This document shows, in pieces, positions 52,411 to 61,032 of a stretch of 64,000 nt of DNA. Numbering within the stretch: the first letter of the stretch is position 1; every line of letters begins with the position of its first letter. Location of the stretch: the NCBI GenBank assembly GCA_002270465.1, contig NQOF01000002.1, positions 620,001 through 684,000 of the forward strand. The letters run 5' to 3'. This DNA comes from Blautia hominis (lineage in GTDB: Bacteria; Bacillota; Clostridia; Lachnospirales; Lachnospiraceae). Both the position numbers and the translations under genes were made by a program. The notes under the pieces are model-generated. The model was not told the DNA's origin and made no database searches. It saw only the letters and a list, made by a program, of their open reading frames with translations.

Positions 52411-53922
52411 TTATAATATAGGGTTTATTTCATTGTCATTCCATGGTTCGTCCTCCTGATGAGCCATGAGCAGTTTTTTTATCACGTCACATAAAATTTT
52501 GATGCCATAAACAATTTTATCCTTTGGAGGAAAGGTAAAGTTTAAGCGGATATAGCTCTCCCCTTTTTGTTTTGTCAGATATGCGGGCATTCCGGGTAGA
52601 ATGGCGACTCCGTTTTTGGCAGCCTGCGAAGCCAGCAGATCTGCTGACAGGCCGTCCGGGAGCCTGCACCAAAGGTAATACCCGCCGTCCGGTATAGCAA
52701 AGGACAAGCCCAAAGGAGCATACTGTTTCAGGGCATCCACCATCATATCTCTTCTTTCCCGGTACTCCCTGCGTATGAACTCCACATATTTTTCCATCTC
52801 GCCATTTACAATAAACCGTTCCACAATCTGCTGTGATATACAGCAGGAATGCAGATCTACAAGCTGCCGGATACTGGAAAAGTGATGGATCAGTTTTTTA
52901 TCCGCGCAGATCCAGCCCAGGCGCAGACCGGGATAGATGGTTTTGGAAAAAGAACTGAGATATATGACATTCACGTTCTTATCCATTGTTTTCAAAGGAG
53001 CAGTGGTCTGTCCCTCAAAACTCAGTTCACTGTATGGGTCATCCTCCAGAATTGGTATGGCATATTTGCCGGCCAATTCCAGAAGCCGAATCCTCTTGGC
53101 AGTGCTCATGCATACACCGCAGGGATTATGGTATGTGGGCATGGTGTAGATTAATTTGGGGTGATACCGGATCAAAAGCTGTTCCAGTATTTTCATGTCC
53201 ATACCATCGCTTTCCATGGGTACTGCCATAAGTCTGGCACCCATAGCCCGGAAGCTCTGTATTGCAGGGAAAAAGGACGGCTCTTCGATCAGCACAATAT
53301 CCCCCGGATTGACAAAGGCCCGGGCTGCCAGGTCAATGCCCTCCTGTGCACCGGAAACGATCATGATCTCGGAAGGGTGGCAGAAGCAGGAGCGCTTTTG
53401 CATATAGGACGCCATGACCTTTCGCAGGGAAGAAAACCCTGCCACGGGAGAGACAAGCAGTCCTTTGGGATTGGACAGTAAGTCGTGCTCCATTCCTTTG
53501 AATGCCTGGATCGGAGGATTTTCAAAGGAGGCGATTCCGGCCGCAAAGGATATGACATCCTTTTGGTTTGCCATTTCCAGATATTTATTCACATCAAAGG
53601 TATCACGGTTCTTCAGATAATCACTGAACAGATACTCCCACATGGGTTCTTTACGGGAATCTGTTTTGCGGACTGCAGGTGCTGCCTCTTTGACAGCAAT
53701 GGTTCCCCTTCCCACGTGGGAGGTGAGCAGCCCGTCGGCCTTTAATTCTTTATATGCGTTCAGCACAGTTGTGCGGTTTACACCCAGTGTATCGGCTAAC
53801 TGGCGTTCCGATGGGAATTGAAAACCATCGGGAATCTCACCGGATATGATCTGAGACTGTATCTGTTCCGCAATCTGTTTGTAAAGGGGTGTCTTTATTG
53901 ATTTGTCTATTTGAATTCTCAT
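52411..53922 (-). CDS. MocR/PdxR-type regulator (GntR + aminotransferase domain)
   Basis: A GntR HTH (LADTLGVNRTTVLNAYKELKADG at about 35-58) is fused to a fold-I aminotransferase domain with NPCGVC, LEDDPYSELSF and the PLP Lys in SSFSKTIYPGLRLGW. Such regulators sense PLP or an amino acid aldimine. ATG at 53922 (MRIQIDKS) follows GGAGG; the longer frame does not. 503 residues. Upstream of the aminotransferase gene, which it probably controls. An inverted TTGGCTGTA / TACAGCCAA pair at 53968-54015 upstream may be its operator. Confidence 0.88.
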   Translation of the reverse strand: MRIQIDKSIKTPLYKQIAEQIQSQIISGEIPDGFQFPSERQLADTLGVNRTTVLNAYKELKADGLLTSHVGRGTIAVKEAAPAVRKTDSRKEPMWEYLFSDYLKNRDTFDVNKYLEMANQKDVISFAAGIASFENPPIQAFKGMEHDLLSNPKGLLVSPVAGFSSLRKVMASYMQKRSCFCHPSEIMIVSGAQEGIDLAARAFVNPGDIVLIEEPSFFPAIQSFRAMGARLMAVPMESDGMDMKILEQLLIRYHPKLIYTMPTYHNPCGVCMSTAKRIRLLELAGKYAIPILEDDPYSELSFEGQTTAPLKTMDKNVNVIYLSSFSKTIYPGLRLGWICADKKLIHHFSSIRQLVDLHSCCISQQIVERFIVNGEMEKYVEFIRREYRERRDMMVDALKQYAPLGLSFAIPDGGYYLWCRLPDGLSADLLASQAAKNGVAILPGMPAYLTKQKGESYIRLNFTFPPKDKIVYGIKILCDVIKKLLMAHQEDEPWNDNEINPIL

Positions 53923-53967
53923 TGGCTCCTCCATTTGGTTCGGTCCAATGAATAGTATAGATGGAAA

Positions 53968-54015
53968 TTGGCTGTATATCAACAACCAATTGCAGTTAAT
54001 TTTATACAGCCAATT
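53968..54015. promoter_or_regulatory. Inverted repeat upstream of MocR gene
   Basis: TTGGCTGTATA and TATACAGCCAA arms flank an AACCAATTGCAGTTAATT centre. Its placement 50-90 bases upstream fits a MocR/GntR operator. Confidence 0.45.
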
Positions 54016-54039
54016 TTTCTGCTTACGAGTTGGAAGTTT

Positions 54040-54444
54040 TTAATGCTGTATAGGAGATTTGGTGAGAGAAGTGGAAGAGAGGGTGTCTGCAGCAAAAATT
54101 TGTTTTAGGTGCCGGTAAGTTTCATCGCTGATGTGGTGCTCCATTTCACAGGCATCATGGGAGGCTGACGCATCTGATACACCGAGGGATTTCAGAAAAT
54201 CGCAGATGGTTTTGTATTTTTCCAGGAGTTTTAAAGCCTCTTTTTGACCGTTTGCGGTCAGCCGGATTTCATGACCGGTTACGGTAATATATTCCATCTC
54301 CTTCAAAACAGTGACCGCTCTTGTTACGCTTGGTTTGGTATAGCCAAGTGCAGCGGCAATATCAATATTTCTCACAAACCCTTTTTCGTGCTGGATGATA
54401 TAAATTGTTTTCAGATAATGGTCAATAGAGACTGTTTTACACAT
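54040..54444 (-). CDS. DtxR/MntR-family metal-responsive regulator
   Basis: Winged-helix metal sensor lacking the SH3 domain. HTH is DIAAALGYTKPSVTRAVTVLKE at about 28-50. The second metal helix has CEMEHHI, giving the C-xx-EH pattern. In the first helix (SIDHYLKTIY) the MntR Asp8 and Glu11 positions read His and Lys, so the metal site is not canonical. 134 residues. It is 9 bases after the CDF transporter gene on the same strand. Confidence 0.83.
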   Translation of the reverse strand: MCKTVSIDHYLKTIYIIQHEKGFVRNIDIAAALGYTKPSVTRAVTVLKEMEYITVTGHEIRLTANGQKEALKLLEKYKTICDFLKSLGVSDASASHDACEMEHHISDETYRHLKQIFAADTLSSTSLTKSPIQH

Positions 54445-54453
54445 ATTCTTACC

Positions 54454-55344
54454 TCAATTCACAGTTTCCGGGAGTGCCCAGTAGATCGTGGCGTCAATCT
54501 GCAGTTTTTGTTTGATTTCCGTTTTGATACAGGAGAAATTCCGGGATAAATGGTCTGTTTCCTTCTCCGGGGGAGAGGTAAGCTGAATGAAGACCAGTTT
54601 ATTTTCGGGGCCGTAATCGTGGAGCGAGATTTCTTTTACTGATTTGGCAGGAAAGTATGCGGTCACAATCCTCATGATCTCCTCTTTGGTAGCCGGGTCA
54701 GCGCCTTCCCCCAAAAGCAGGACCATATTTTCACTAAAAGAAGTAAATCCTGATTTTAGGATCACAATACATACAAGGATACCTAAAATACCGTCCGCAG
54801 AAATCTGTACATAAGGAACCGCAAGGATTCCGATAAAGGTAACTGCAGTGACAAGTGCATCAGAAAGATTATCTTCCCAAACAGCCTTCAGGGTGGGGGA
54901 GGAAACCTTTTGATTCAGGTGTCTCACATACCATGCCATACAGATCTTGCCCAGGATACTGATGCATAAAACCGCCAGCGTGAGACCGGTTACGGTCACA
55001 TGCCTGGGGTTTAACAGCTGCTTACAGGCGTCAATTCCTACGGAAATACCGGTAAACAGAATCAAAATAGAAATAACGAAACCGCAGATATATTCCATCC
55101 GTCCATGTCCATAGGGGTGTTTCGTGTCTTTATCCCTTGCTGCCAGTGAGAAACCCAGAAGCGTTAGAAGAGAGGACGCACAGTCTGTAAGGTTATTCAG
55201 GGCATCAGCAGTGATCGCAACGCTGCCGCTTAAGAGTCCGGCAATCCCTTTTATTATGACTAATATTAAATTTCCCAGCAATCCGGCGATTCCGGATTGT
55301 TTTCCCACAACATCGCGGCTTACTGTACAAGATTTTTCTTTCAT
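54454..55344 (-). CDS. Cation diffusion facilitator (CDF) exporter
   Basis: Six-TM divalent-metal/H+ antiporter with a C-terminal cytoplasmic ferredoxin-like domain. TM2 carries DALNNLTD (Asp with Asn in place of the usual Asp four residues later) and TM5 carries DNLSD, closer to Mn-type than to the His-containing Zn-type sites. 296 residues. Ends just before the DtxR/MntR-type gene and starts 47 bases after a MarR gene, suggesting one metal-response operon. Metal is inferred, not shown. Confidence 0.87.
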   Translation of the reverse strand: MKEKSCTVSRDVVGKQSGIAGLLGNLILVIIKGIAGLLSGSVAITADALNNLTDCASSLLTLLGFSLAARDKDTKHPYGHGRMEYICGFVISILILFTGISVGIDACKQLLNPRHVTVTGLTLAVLCISILGKICMAWYVRHLNQKVSSPTLKAVWEDNLSDALVTAVTFIGILAVPYVQISADGILGILVCIVILKSGFTSFSENMVLLLGEGADPATKEEIMRIVTAYFPAKSVKEISLHDYGPENKLVFIQLTSPPEKETDHLSRNFSCIKTEIKQKLQIDATIYWALPETVN

Positions 55345-55391
55345 TGGTTTTCCTCCTTCCTTTGCAATGAGGGCTGCTGCAGCAAATACAG

Positions 55392-56021
55392 CTATCTGCG
55401 TGTTTCATCCGATCTGCCGGGGCGGCGCCCGCGCCCAGGACGTTCTTCCCGTTCACTGCGGGTCCGGTCACTTCGGGATCTTGAAAAACTTCTGCTCCGC
55501 ATGGCCATAAGATGTTCAAATGCATCCTCGCCCATTCGGGAGCGTGCCTGTTCCATCCATTGCTCCATATCCTCTCTGTCATCTGTTCCAAGCATGGTCT
55601 CCAAACTGGCAATGATCCGGCTTAAATAGCTGCTGAATGCATCCTGTTCCTCCTCTGAGAGACAGTCAAATAAATCCGGCGAATCCGGCGGTTCCTGCCG
55701 GGCATCCCTTCCCTTTTCCGTGAGCTTCACGATCATAACACGTCGGTCTGTTTCCTTTGGGGTTCTGGTAATATAGCCGGCTTTTTCCAGTTTGTTCAGC
55801 AGTTCGCTCAGAGACTGCTGGCGGATATCCAGCAGGTAGGATAAATCTTTTGTGCTGATTTCCGGCTGCATCTTCAGGATAGCCAGTACCCGCCCCTGTC
55901 CCCTGGTAGGGTCTGCAAAAGGGCCGCGGGCTGCATGGAGCTGCTGGTGCTGGCGATGGAGGAGCCATTGGAGGCGTTCCAGTTTTTTAAATAATTCTTT
56001 GTTGTTTATCATATCAGACAT
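55392..56021 (-). CDS. MarR-family regulator with Arg-rich tail
   Basis: Winged-helix repressor; core LSYLLDIRQQSLSELLNKLEKAGYITRTPKETDRRVMIVKLTEKG at about 60-105. The last 30 residues, from RSFSRSRSD, alternate Arg with Ser, Glu and Gly and look disordered. ATG at 56021 has AAAGGAG ahead; the longer frame does not. 209 residues. Three AGGTACCT sites lie upstream (56049, 56073, 56107). First gene of the MarR-CDF-DtxR unit. Confidence 0.85.
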   Translation of the reverse strand: MSDMINNKELFKKLERLQWLLHRQHQQLHAARGPFADPTRGQGRVLAILKMQPEISTKDLSYLLDIRQQSLSELLNKLEKAGYITRTPKETDRRVMIVKLTEKGRDARQEPPDSPDLFDCLSEEEQDAFSSYLSRIIASLETMLGTDDREDMEQWMEQARSRMGEDAFEHLMAMRSRSFSRSRSDRTRSEREERPGRGRRPGRSDETRR

Positions 56022-56048
56022 AGTGGGTTCTCCTTTCTTGAATTTCAC

Positions 56049-56114
56049 AGGTACCTGATGATTGTATTGTACAGGTACCTGTGAAAAATGTCAAGAACTT
56101 TTTTTAAGGTACCT
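56049..56114. promoter_or_regulatory. Three AGGTACCT operator sites upstream of MarR gene
   Basis: AGGTACCT occurs at 56049-56056, 56073-56080 (inside ACAGGTACCTGT) and 56107-56114, centres 24 and 34 bases apart. Placement 27-93 bases upstream of the MarR start fits an autorepressed promoter. Confidence 0.55.
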
Positions 56115-56118
56115 GTAT

Positions 56119-56290
56119 AAATTTGTTACTATTCACGGCTGTTATCCCGCGAGGTGTTTTTATGCGCTTGCGCATGAAAATCCCGAGGCAGCCAGCGCGA
56201 TATGGGGCAGAATGCTCCATATCTGTGCATCGCGAAGCGTGTTACTGTTTACAGAACTGCGTTTTTTTGCAGGGCTGTGAATAGTAACAT
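56119..56290. repeat. Nested palindromic element before aconitase X gene
   Basis: Outer arms GTTACTATTCAC (56125-56136) and GTGAATAGTAAC (56277-56288), both flanked by AAATTT. Inner hairpins are ATGCGCTTGCGCAT (56162-56175) and GATATGG..CCATATC. No coding content. Confidence 0.65.
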
Positions 56291-56428
56291 AAATTTATAT
56301 CTCTGAGAGTTACTGCCAATAATACTGCCGTCGAAAAAATGTCGAAAAATATGAGAAATGTCATTGACAATACTGAATACAAGAAATATAATAACTGTAT
56401 ACAGGTGATATGCGGAAGGAGGAATATT

Positions 56429-57634
56429 ATGGAGTTAACGCAGGAACAACAGAATATGCTGGACGGAAAGTATGGGGAGGGTACAGCATATGCAATGAAG
56501 ATCCAGGTGGCAATCGGGGAATCCTTTGATGCCCCTCGGATGGTGCCCATAACGAGGGCACATGTAGCTTTGTCCAATCAGGACGCAGATTTGTGGTTTG
56601 CGGAGAAGCTGCTGAATGCAGGAGCATACTGCAGGGTCTCGCCGACGGTAAACCCCGGTTTTTGTATTTCATTCTTTAAGGAACGGAATATGGTGTCAGA
56701 GGAGGATGCTGACTTTATGCAGAGGACACACAATGCCTACAAGGGGTTAGGTGCGACGCTTTCCTATAACTGCACGCCTTATGTTGCCACCAATGTTCCT
56801 AATTTCGGTGAAGTTGTGGCTTTTTCAGAATCCAGCGCAACACCGTATGTAAATTCTGTCTGGGGGGCCAGAAGCAACAGGGAGGGGGCAAACAGTGCAC
56901 TATGTGCCGCGATCACAGGCTATGTACCGGAGTACGGATTACTTCTTGACGAGAACAGAAAGGGAAATATCCTGGTGGAAGTAAAAGCGGATATGAAGTC
57001 CGATTTTGAGTATCATCTTCTCGGATACTGCGGGCGGAAGATCGGAAGCGGGATTCCGGTATTTACCGGGCTTCCAAAGCACATAGGGAAGGAAGCACTG
57101 ACAAATCTGGGCGCACAGCTCAATACATCCGGTGCGTATGGGATGTATCATATTGTGGGTTGTACACCGGAAGCACAGACCTTGGAACAGGCCTTTGGGG
57201 GAAAGGAACCGGAGCGTACGGTGACTATCACCAATGAAGATTTGGAGGAGATATTGGAGGAGATTTCGGCAAAAGGCAGCAGAGAAATTGATTTTGCGAT
57301 GTTTGGATGTCCGCATTTTACTTTGGAACAGACTCAGCACATTGCCGGGAGATTAAAGGGCAGGAAATTGAAAAAAGAAATGTGGATCCTCACTTCTTAT
57401 CATGTAAAGGAACTGGCTGACAGAATGGGCGTTACGGAGGTGATCGAGGCCGCAGGGGGCTATATTGTGCCGGATTCCTGTCCGGATCAGCCCTGCTGGA
57501 AACATTTACAGGGAAAAACAGGTGTGACGGAATCACCCAAGTGTGCATATTATCCCAAGCGCAGAGGGATCAATTTTGTCATACGTGATCTGGACACATG
57601 CATTGATGCAGCACTGAACGGGGAGGTGGTCTGA
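56429..57634 (+). CDS. Aconitase X large subunit
   Basis: Catalytic AcnX (DUF521) subunit. Characterised bacterial AcnX enzymes dehydrate cis-3-hydroxy-L-proline; archaeal ones dehydrate phosphomevalonate. Blocks seen: MKIQVAIGESFDAPRMVPITRAHV, NPGFCISFF, SYNCTPY, FSESSATPYVNSVWGARSNREG and FGCPHFTLEQ. ATG at 56429 has AAGGAGG upstream; the longer frame from 56339 does not. 401 residues. It overlaps its small subunit by 1 base. Substrate here is not proven and the neighbourhood differs from known hydroxyproline operons. Confidence 0.88.
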   Translation: MELTQEQQNMLDGKYGEGTAYAMKIQVAIGESFDAPRMVPITRAHVALSNQDADLWFAEKLLNAGAYCRVSPTVNPGFCISFFKERNMVSEEDADFMQRTHNAYKGLGATLSYNCTPYVATNVPNFGEVVAFSESSATPYVNSVWGARSNREGANSALCAAITGYVPEYGLLLDENRKGNILVEVKADMKSDFEYHLLGYCGRKIGSGIPVFTGLPKHIGKEALTNLGAQLNTSGAYGMYHIVGCTPEAQTLEQAFGGKEPERTVTITNEDLEEILEEISAKGSREIDFAMFGCPHFTLEQTQHIAGRLKGRKLKKEMWILTSYHVKELADRMGVTEVIEAAGGYIVPDSCPDQPCWKHLQGKTGVTESPKCAYYPKRRGINFVIRDLDTCIDAALNGEVV

Positions 57635-58041
57635 TGGAAAAGAAATTCAGATGTCATAAGATCTCAGAGGGGATTGTGGAAGGGGAAGCTTTAGTATCAG
57701 GCGATAATATTATGTTTTATCTGATTGAGCCGGATACAGGCAAAGTCATTGAGCCGGCCCATGCACTGGAAGGACAGAGTATAGCGAAGAAGATTTTGAT
57801 CTTCCCAAGCGGAAAAGGCAGTTCCGTGGTGCAGGCGGACGGACTGTTTCAGCTTAATAAAAAAGATAATGCGCCAAAAGGAATGATCATCCGTTATCCG
57901 GAGACGGTTCTTGTCTCCAGTGCCATTATCATGGATATCCCAATGGTGGATAAAGTGGAGGAAGCGTTCTATGAGACAGTAAAGTCAGGGGACCACATTC
58001 GGATCAATGCCGATGCAGGTATCATAGAAATCTTAGATTAA
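57634..58041 (+). CDS. Aconitase X small (swivel) subunit
   Basis: DUF126 swivel domain that closes the AcnX active site. GIVEGEALVSGDNIMFY near residue 15, FPSGKGSSVVQADGLF near 51 and NAPKGMIIRYPETVLVSSAIIMDIPMV near 77 match the family. 135 residues. Shares the stop/start overlap (TGATGG) with the large subunit; the TRAP binding-protein gene begins 34 bases later. Confidence 0.9.
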   Translation: MEKKFRCHKISEGIVEGEALVSGDNIMFYLIEPDTGKVIEPAHALEGQSIAKKILIFPSGKGSSVVQADGLFQLNKKDNAPKGMIIRYPETVLVSSAIIMDIPMVDKVEEAFYETVKSGDHIRINADAGIIEILD

Positions 58042-58075
58042 AGTTTCTGCGCGGAATGCGCAAGGAGGATAAGAG

Positions 58076-59176
58076 ATGAAAAAATTAGCGGTTTTATTGG
58101 CTTGTGCACTTTTTGTCACGTCTCTCTATGGATGCGGAAGCTCCGGCAGTGATGGTAAAAAAGAAGGAACATCGGATACAAAACAGGAACAAAAAGAGGA
58201 CAGTACACAAAAGGAAGGCCAGGAGGCAAACGCAGAGCTTGACGGTCTGGATCCCATCACTATAAAATTTGCCAGCATAGGACCCGAGAGCGGTACTACC
58301 CAGGCAGACGGAGAGGCAAAATTTATTGAATATGTGGAAGAGGCATCCGGAGGCAAGATCAAAGTGGACCATTATCCCAACGGAGCGCTGGGAGGGGATA
58401 CCGAGATGCTGGAAGGCTGTGCCATGAATACGATCCAGGTCTGTAATCCGGCCATTTCTGTGCTGACTACATACGATGAAAAATTCGGTATTCTGGATAT
58501 GCCGTTTTTGTTTGATGATTACGAATCGGAATTAAAGGCAGTAAATGAAGGCAAACTGGGCGACGAGTTCGACAAAATGCTGGAGGGAACAGGGATCCGT
58601 ATTGGCAGCACCTATTATTTTGGCGGATACAGAGGGCTCAGCAACAGTGTGCGCCCGGTAGAATCCCCGGATGACATGAAGGGACTGAAGATTCGTGTAA
58701 TGGAAAGTCCGGTATATATTACCGCATTTACTCTTATGGGGGCAAATCCCACACCTATGAGCTTCTCAGAATTATTTACGGCACTCCAAAACAAGACAGT
58801 AGACGGACAGGATAATGATCCGTCCCTGACCTATACCTCTCAGTATTATGAGGTACAGAAATATTACAGCAACCTGGAACATACCATATCCATCGGATGC
58901 CTTGCCATGAGTGAGGAATGGTACAACAGCCTGCCGGATGCATACAAAAATATCATTGACGAGGGGATCAAGCAGCAGTCTGAACTTGTCACAAAAAAGA
59001 GTTTGGAAATGTATGAATCTTATTTAAAACAGCTTGAAGATGCGGGCATGGAGGTTACAAAAATTACGGATGAGAACCGTTTGAAGTTCAAAGAGGCGGT
59101 AGAACCCATGTATGATGAATACAAGGAAAAGCTGGGGACTGAAATCTTTGATATGGCGCAGGAGTTTAACAAGTAG
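58076..59176 (+). CDS. TRAP transporter solute-binding lipoprotein (DctP family)
   Basis: Substrate-binding component. Lipoprotein signal ends at the lipobox LYGC (Cys20), followed by a Ser/Gly/Lys linker. The DctP domain has FDDYESELKAV, RGLSNSVRPVESPDDMKGLKIRVMESP with the conserved Arg that binds carboxylates, then DGQDNDPSLT. 366 residues. Binding a carboxylate is expected for the family. First of the dctP-Q-M genes. Confidence 0.9.
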   Translation: MKKLAVLLACALFVTSLYGCGSSGSDGKKEGTSDTKQEQKEDSTQKEGQEANAELDGLDPITIKFASIGPESGTTQADGEAKFIEYVEEASGGKIKVDHYPNGALGGDTEMLEGCAMNTIQVCNPAISVLTTYDEKFGILDMPFLFDDYESELKAVNEGKLGDEFDKMLEGTGIRIGSTYYFGGYRGLSNSVRPVESPDDMKGLKIRVMESPVYITAFTLMGANPTPMSFSELFTALQNKTVDGQDNDPSLTYTSQYYEVQKYYSNLEHTISIGCLAMSEEWYNSLPDAYKNIIDEGIKQQSELVTKKSLEMYESYLKQLEDAGMEVTKITDENRLKFKEAVEPMYDEYKEKLGTEIFDMAQEFNK

Positions 59177-59204
59177 CCCAGGCAGAAGTAAAGGGGGAAG
59201 TTTT

Positions 59205-59729
59205 TTGAAGAAGGCTAAATTTCTTGTTACGATATGGAATAAAATGGAGGAGTATTTTCTTGTTTATTCCCTGATCCTGATGGTGATCCTGGTTTTTATC
59301 CAGGTTATTATGAGGTACATATTTAATAATTCCCTGAGCTGGAGTGAGGAGCTGGTCCGCTATATTTTTATATGGCAGATTTGGCTGGGGGCCAGCGTGG
59401 GGGCGAAAAATAATGACCATATCAGGATTGAGATATTCAGTAACAAATTAAAGCAAAAACCAAGAGAAGCTTTGGAAATACTTATCAATGGCATGATCTT
59501 TGTATTTTACATATTTCTTATCTGGCAGGGGATCATGTATCTGAAGACCGTGATCTCTACAAGCATGACTTCCACCGGTCTGCAGATCCCTTTGTGGATC
59601 GTATATATCTCTCTGCCGGTCGGATCAGCGGCTGTGGCTGTCCGCCTTGCCTGCAGGGTGGTGTATGAGATCATGCATTTCGGGCATCTTCCCGTGCAGG
59701 AGACATCACAGGCAAAGGGGGTGGAGTAG
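59205..59729 (+). CDS. TRAP transporter small permease (DctQ family)
   Basis: Four-TM small permease. TM segments at about 18-38, 53-68, 90-110 and 128-148; SWSEELVRYIFIWQIWLGASVGAKN is the family signature. TTG at 59205 is chosen because GGGGGAAG is just upstream; the longer frame overlaps dctP without a site. 174 residues. Ends 3 bases before dctM. Confidence 0.88.
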   Translation: MKKAKFLVTIWNKMEEYFLVYSLILMVILVFIQVIMRYIFNNSLSWSEELVRYIFIWQIWLGASVGAKNNDHIRIEIFSNKLKQKPREALEILINGMIFVFYIFLIWQGIMYLKTVISTSMTSTGLQIPLWIVYISLPVGSAAVAVRLACRVVYEIMHFGHLPVQETSQAKGVE

Positions 59730-59732
59730 AGG

Positions 59733-61004
59733 ATGGAAATAGCAGTTTTATTCGGCAGTTTCTTTATCCTGCTGCTTTTAAGTGTTCCGGTGGGACATGC
59801 GATCGGAATTTCGGGTTTACTGAGTTTTCTTATCTGTACGGATTATTCGCCCATGGTATTTATTAAAAGTTCCTTATCGGGGACAGATTCCTTTACTCTT
59901 TTGGCCGTTCCGTTTTTTATGCTCGCCGGAAATCTCATGGCTACAGGGGGAATCGCAAAGAGGATTGTGAATTTTGCGGACAGCCTTCTCGGATGGCTGA
60001 CAGGCGGCTTATCTATTGTCACAACAATTGCCTGTATGTTTTTCGGAGCAGTCTCAGGGTCTGCTGTGGCAACAACTTCTGCCATTGGGTCTTTTATGAT
60101 ACCGGAGATGGAGAAAAAGGGGTATGACAAAGACTTTTCAGCGGCATTGGCGGCAGCCGCAGGCTCTGTGGGTGTGATCATTCCGCCGTCCGTACCTCTT
60201 GTTATTTACGGTGTGGCTGTCAATGCGTCCGTAAAAGACTTGTTTACAGCAGGCATATTGCCGGGGATCATGATGGGCATTGCCATGATCATTGTGTGCG
60301 TCATCACCTCCAGAAAACATGGATGGAAAGGTGATGCAAAGCGTCCGGAACTTAAAAAAGTGTGGAAGGCATTTAAAGAAGGCTTTTGGGCACTGCTGAT
60401 GCCGGTCATCATATTGGGCGGAATTTACAAAGGGATTTTTACGCCGACAGAAGCGTCGGTGGTGTCGGTCGTTTACTGTATCGTTGTCAGTATGTTTGTA
60501 TACAAAGAGATGGACCTGAAAGGCCTGTATAAAGGATTTCTGGGGATTGTGAATCTTTGCGGCATTACACTGTTTATGATGGGATTTGCCAATGCATTTT
60601 CTTATTTTCTTACCATAGAACAGATCCCAAACAGACTGACCGAATTATTTTTGGGGATCAGCCACAATAAATTTGTGATCCTGCTTATGATCAATATCCT
60701 GCTTTTGATCGTGGGATGCGTCATTGATAATATTCCGGCCACCATTATCCTTGCACCTATTTTACTGCCGGTAGTAAAAGCGATTGGGATGAGCCCGATC
60801 ACCTTTGGTGTGATGCTGACCATGAATCTGGCCATTGGATTTATCACCCCGCCGTACGGTATTAATCTCTTTATGGCAACCGCCGTCTCAGGGGTGCCTA
60901 TGGATGCCATGATGAAGCGGATAGGCGGTCTTTTGGTATCGCTTCTGGTGGTGCTGATGCTGATCACTTATGTGCCATGGTTTACATTGGGCTTCCTGAG
61001 CTAA
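59733..61004 (+). CDS. TRAP transporter large permease (DctM family)
   Basis: Twelve-TM transport subunit. SGTDSFTLLAVPFFMLAGNLM near residue 48 and MFFGAVSGSAVATTSAIGSFMIPEM near 98 are family hallmarks, with GFITPPYGINLF near 370. 423 residues. Carries solute with Na+ or H+ symport driven by the P protein. The LarA-family gene follows 28 bases later. Confidence 0.93.
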   Translation: MEIAVLFGSFFILLLLSVPVGHAIGISGLLSFLICTDYSPMVFIKSSLSGTDSFTLLAVPFFMLAGNLMATGGIAKRIVNFADSLLGWLTGGLSIVTTIACMFFGAVSGSAVATTSAIGSFMIPEMEKKGYDKDFSAALAAAAGSVGVIIPPSVPLVIYGVAVNASVKDLFTAGILPGIMMGIAMIIVCVITSRKHGWKGDAKRPELKKVWKAFKEGFWALLMPVIILGGIYKGIFTPTEASVVSVVYCIVVSMFVYKEMDLKGLYKGFLGIVNLCGITLFMMGFANAFSYFLTIEQIPNRLTELFLGISHNKFVILLMINILLLIVGCVIDNIPATIILAPILLPVVKAIGMSPITFGVMLTMNLAIGFITPPYGINLFMATAVSGVPMDAMMKRIGGLLVSLLVVLMLITYVPWFTLGFLS

Positions 61005-61032
61005 GGAAGCCCAAGAGAAAGCGAGGTTGGAA

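Noticed and set aside
56119-56290. CRISPR or phage attachment site
   Set aside because: The region is a single nested palindrome, not spaced direct repeats, and no integrase or cas gene is nearby.
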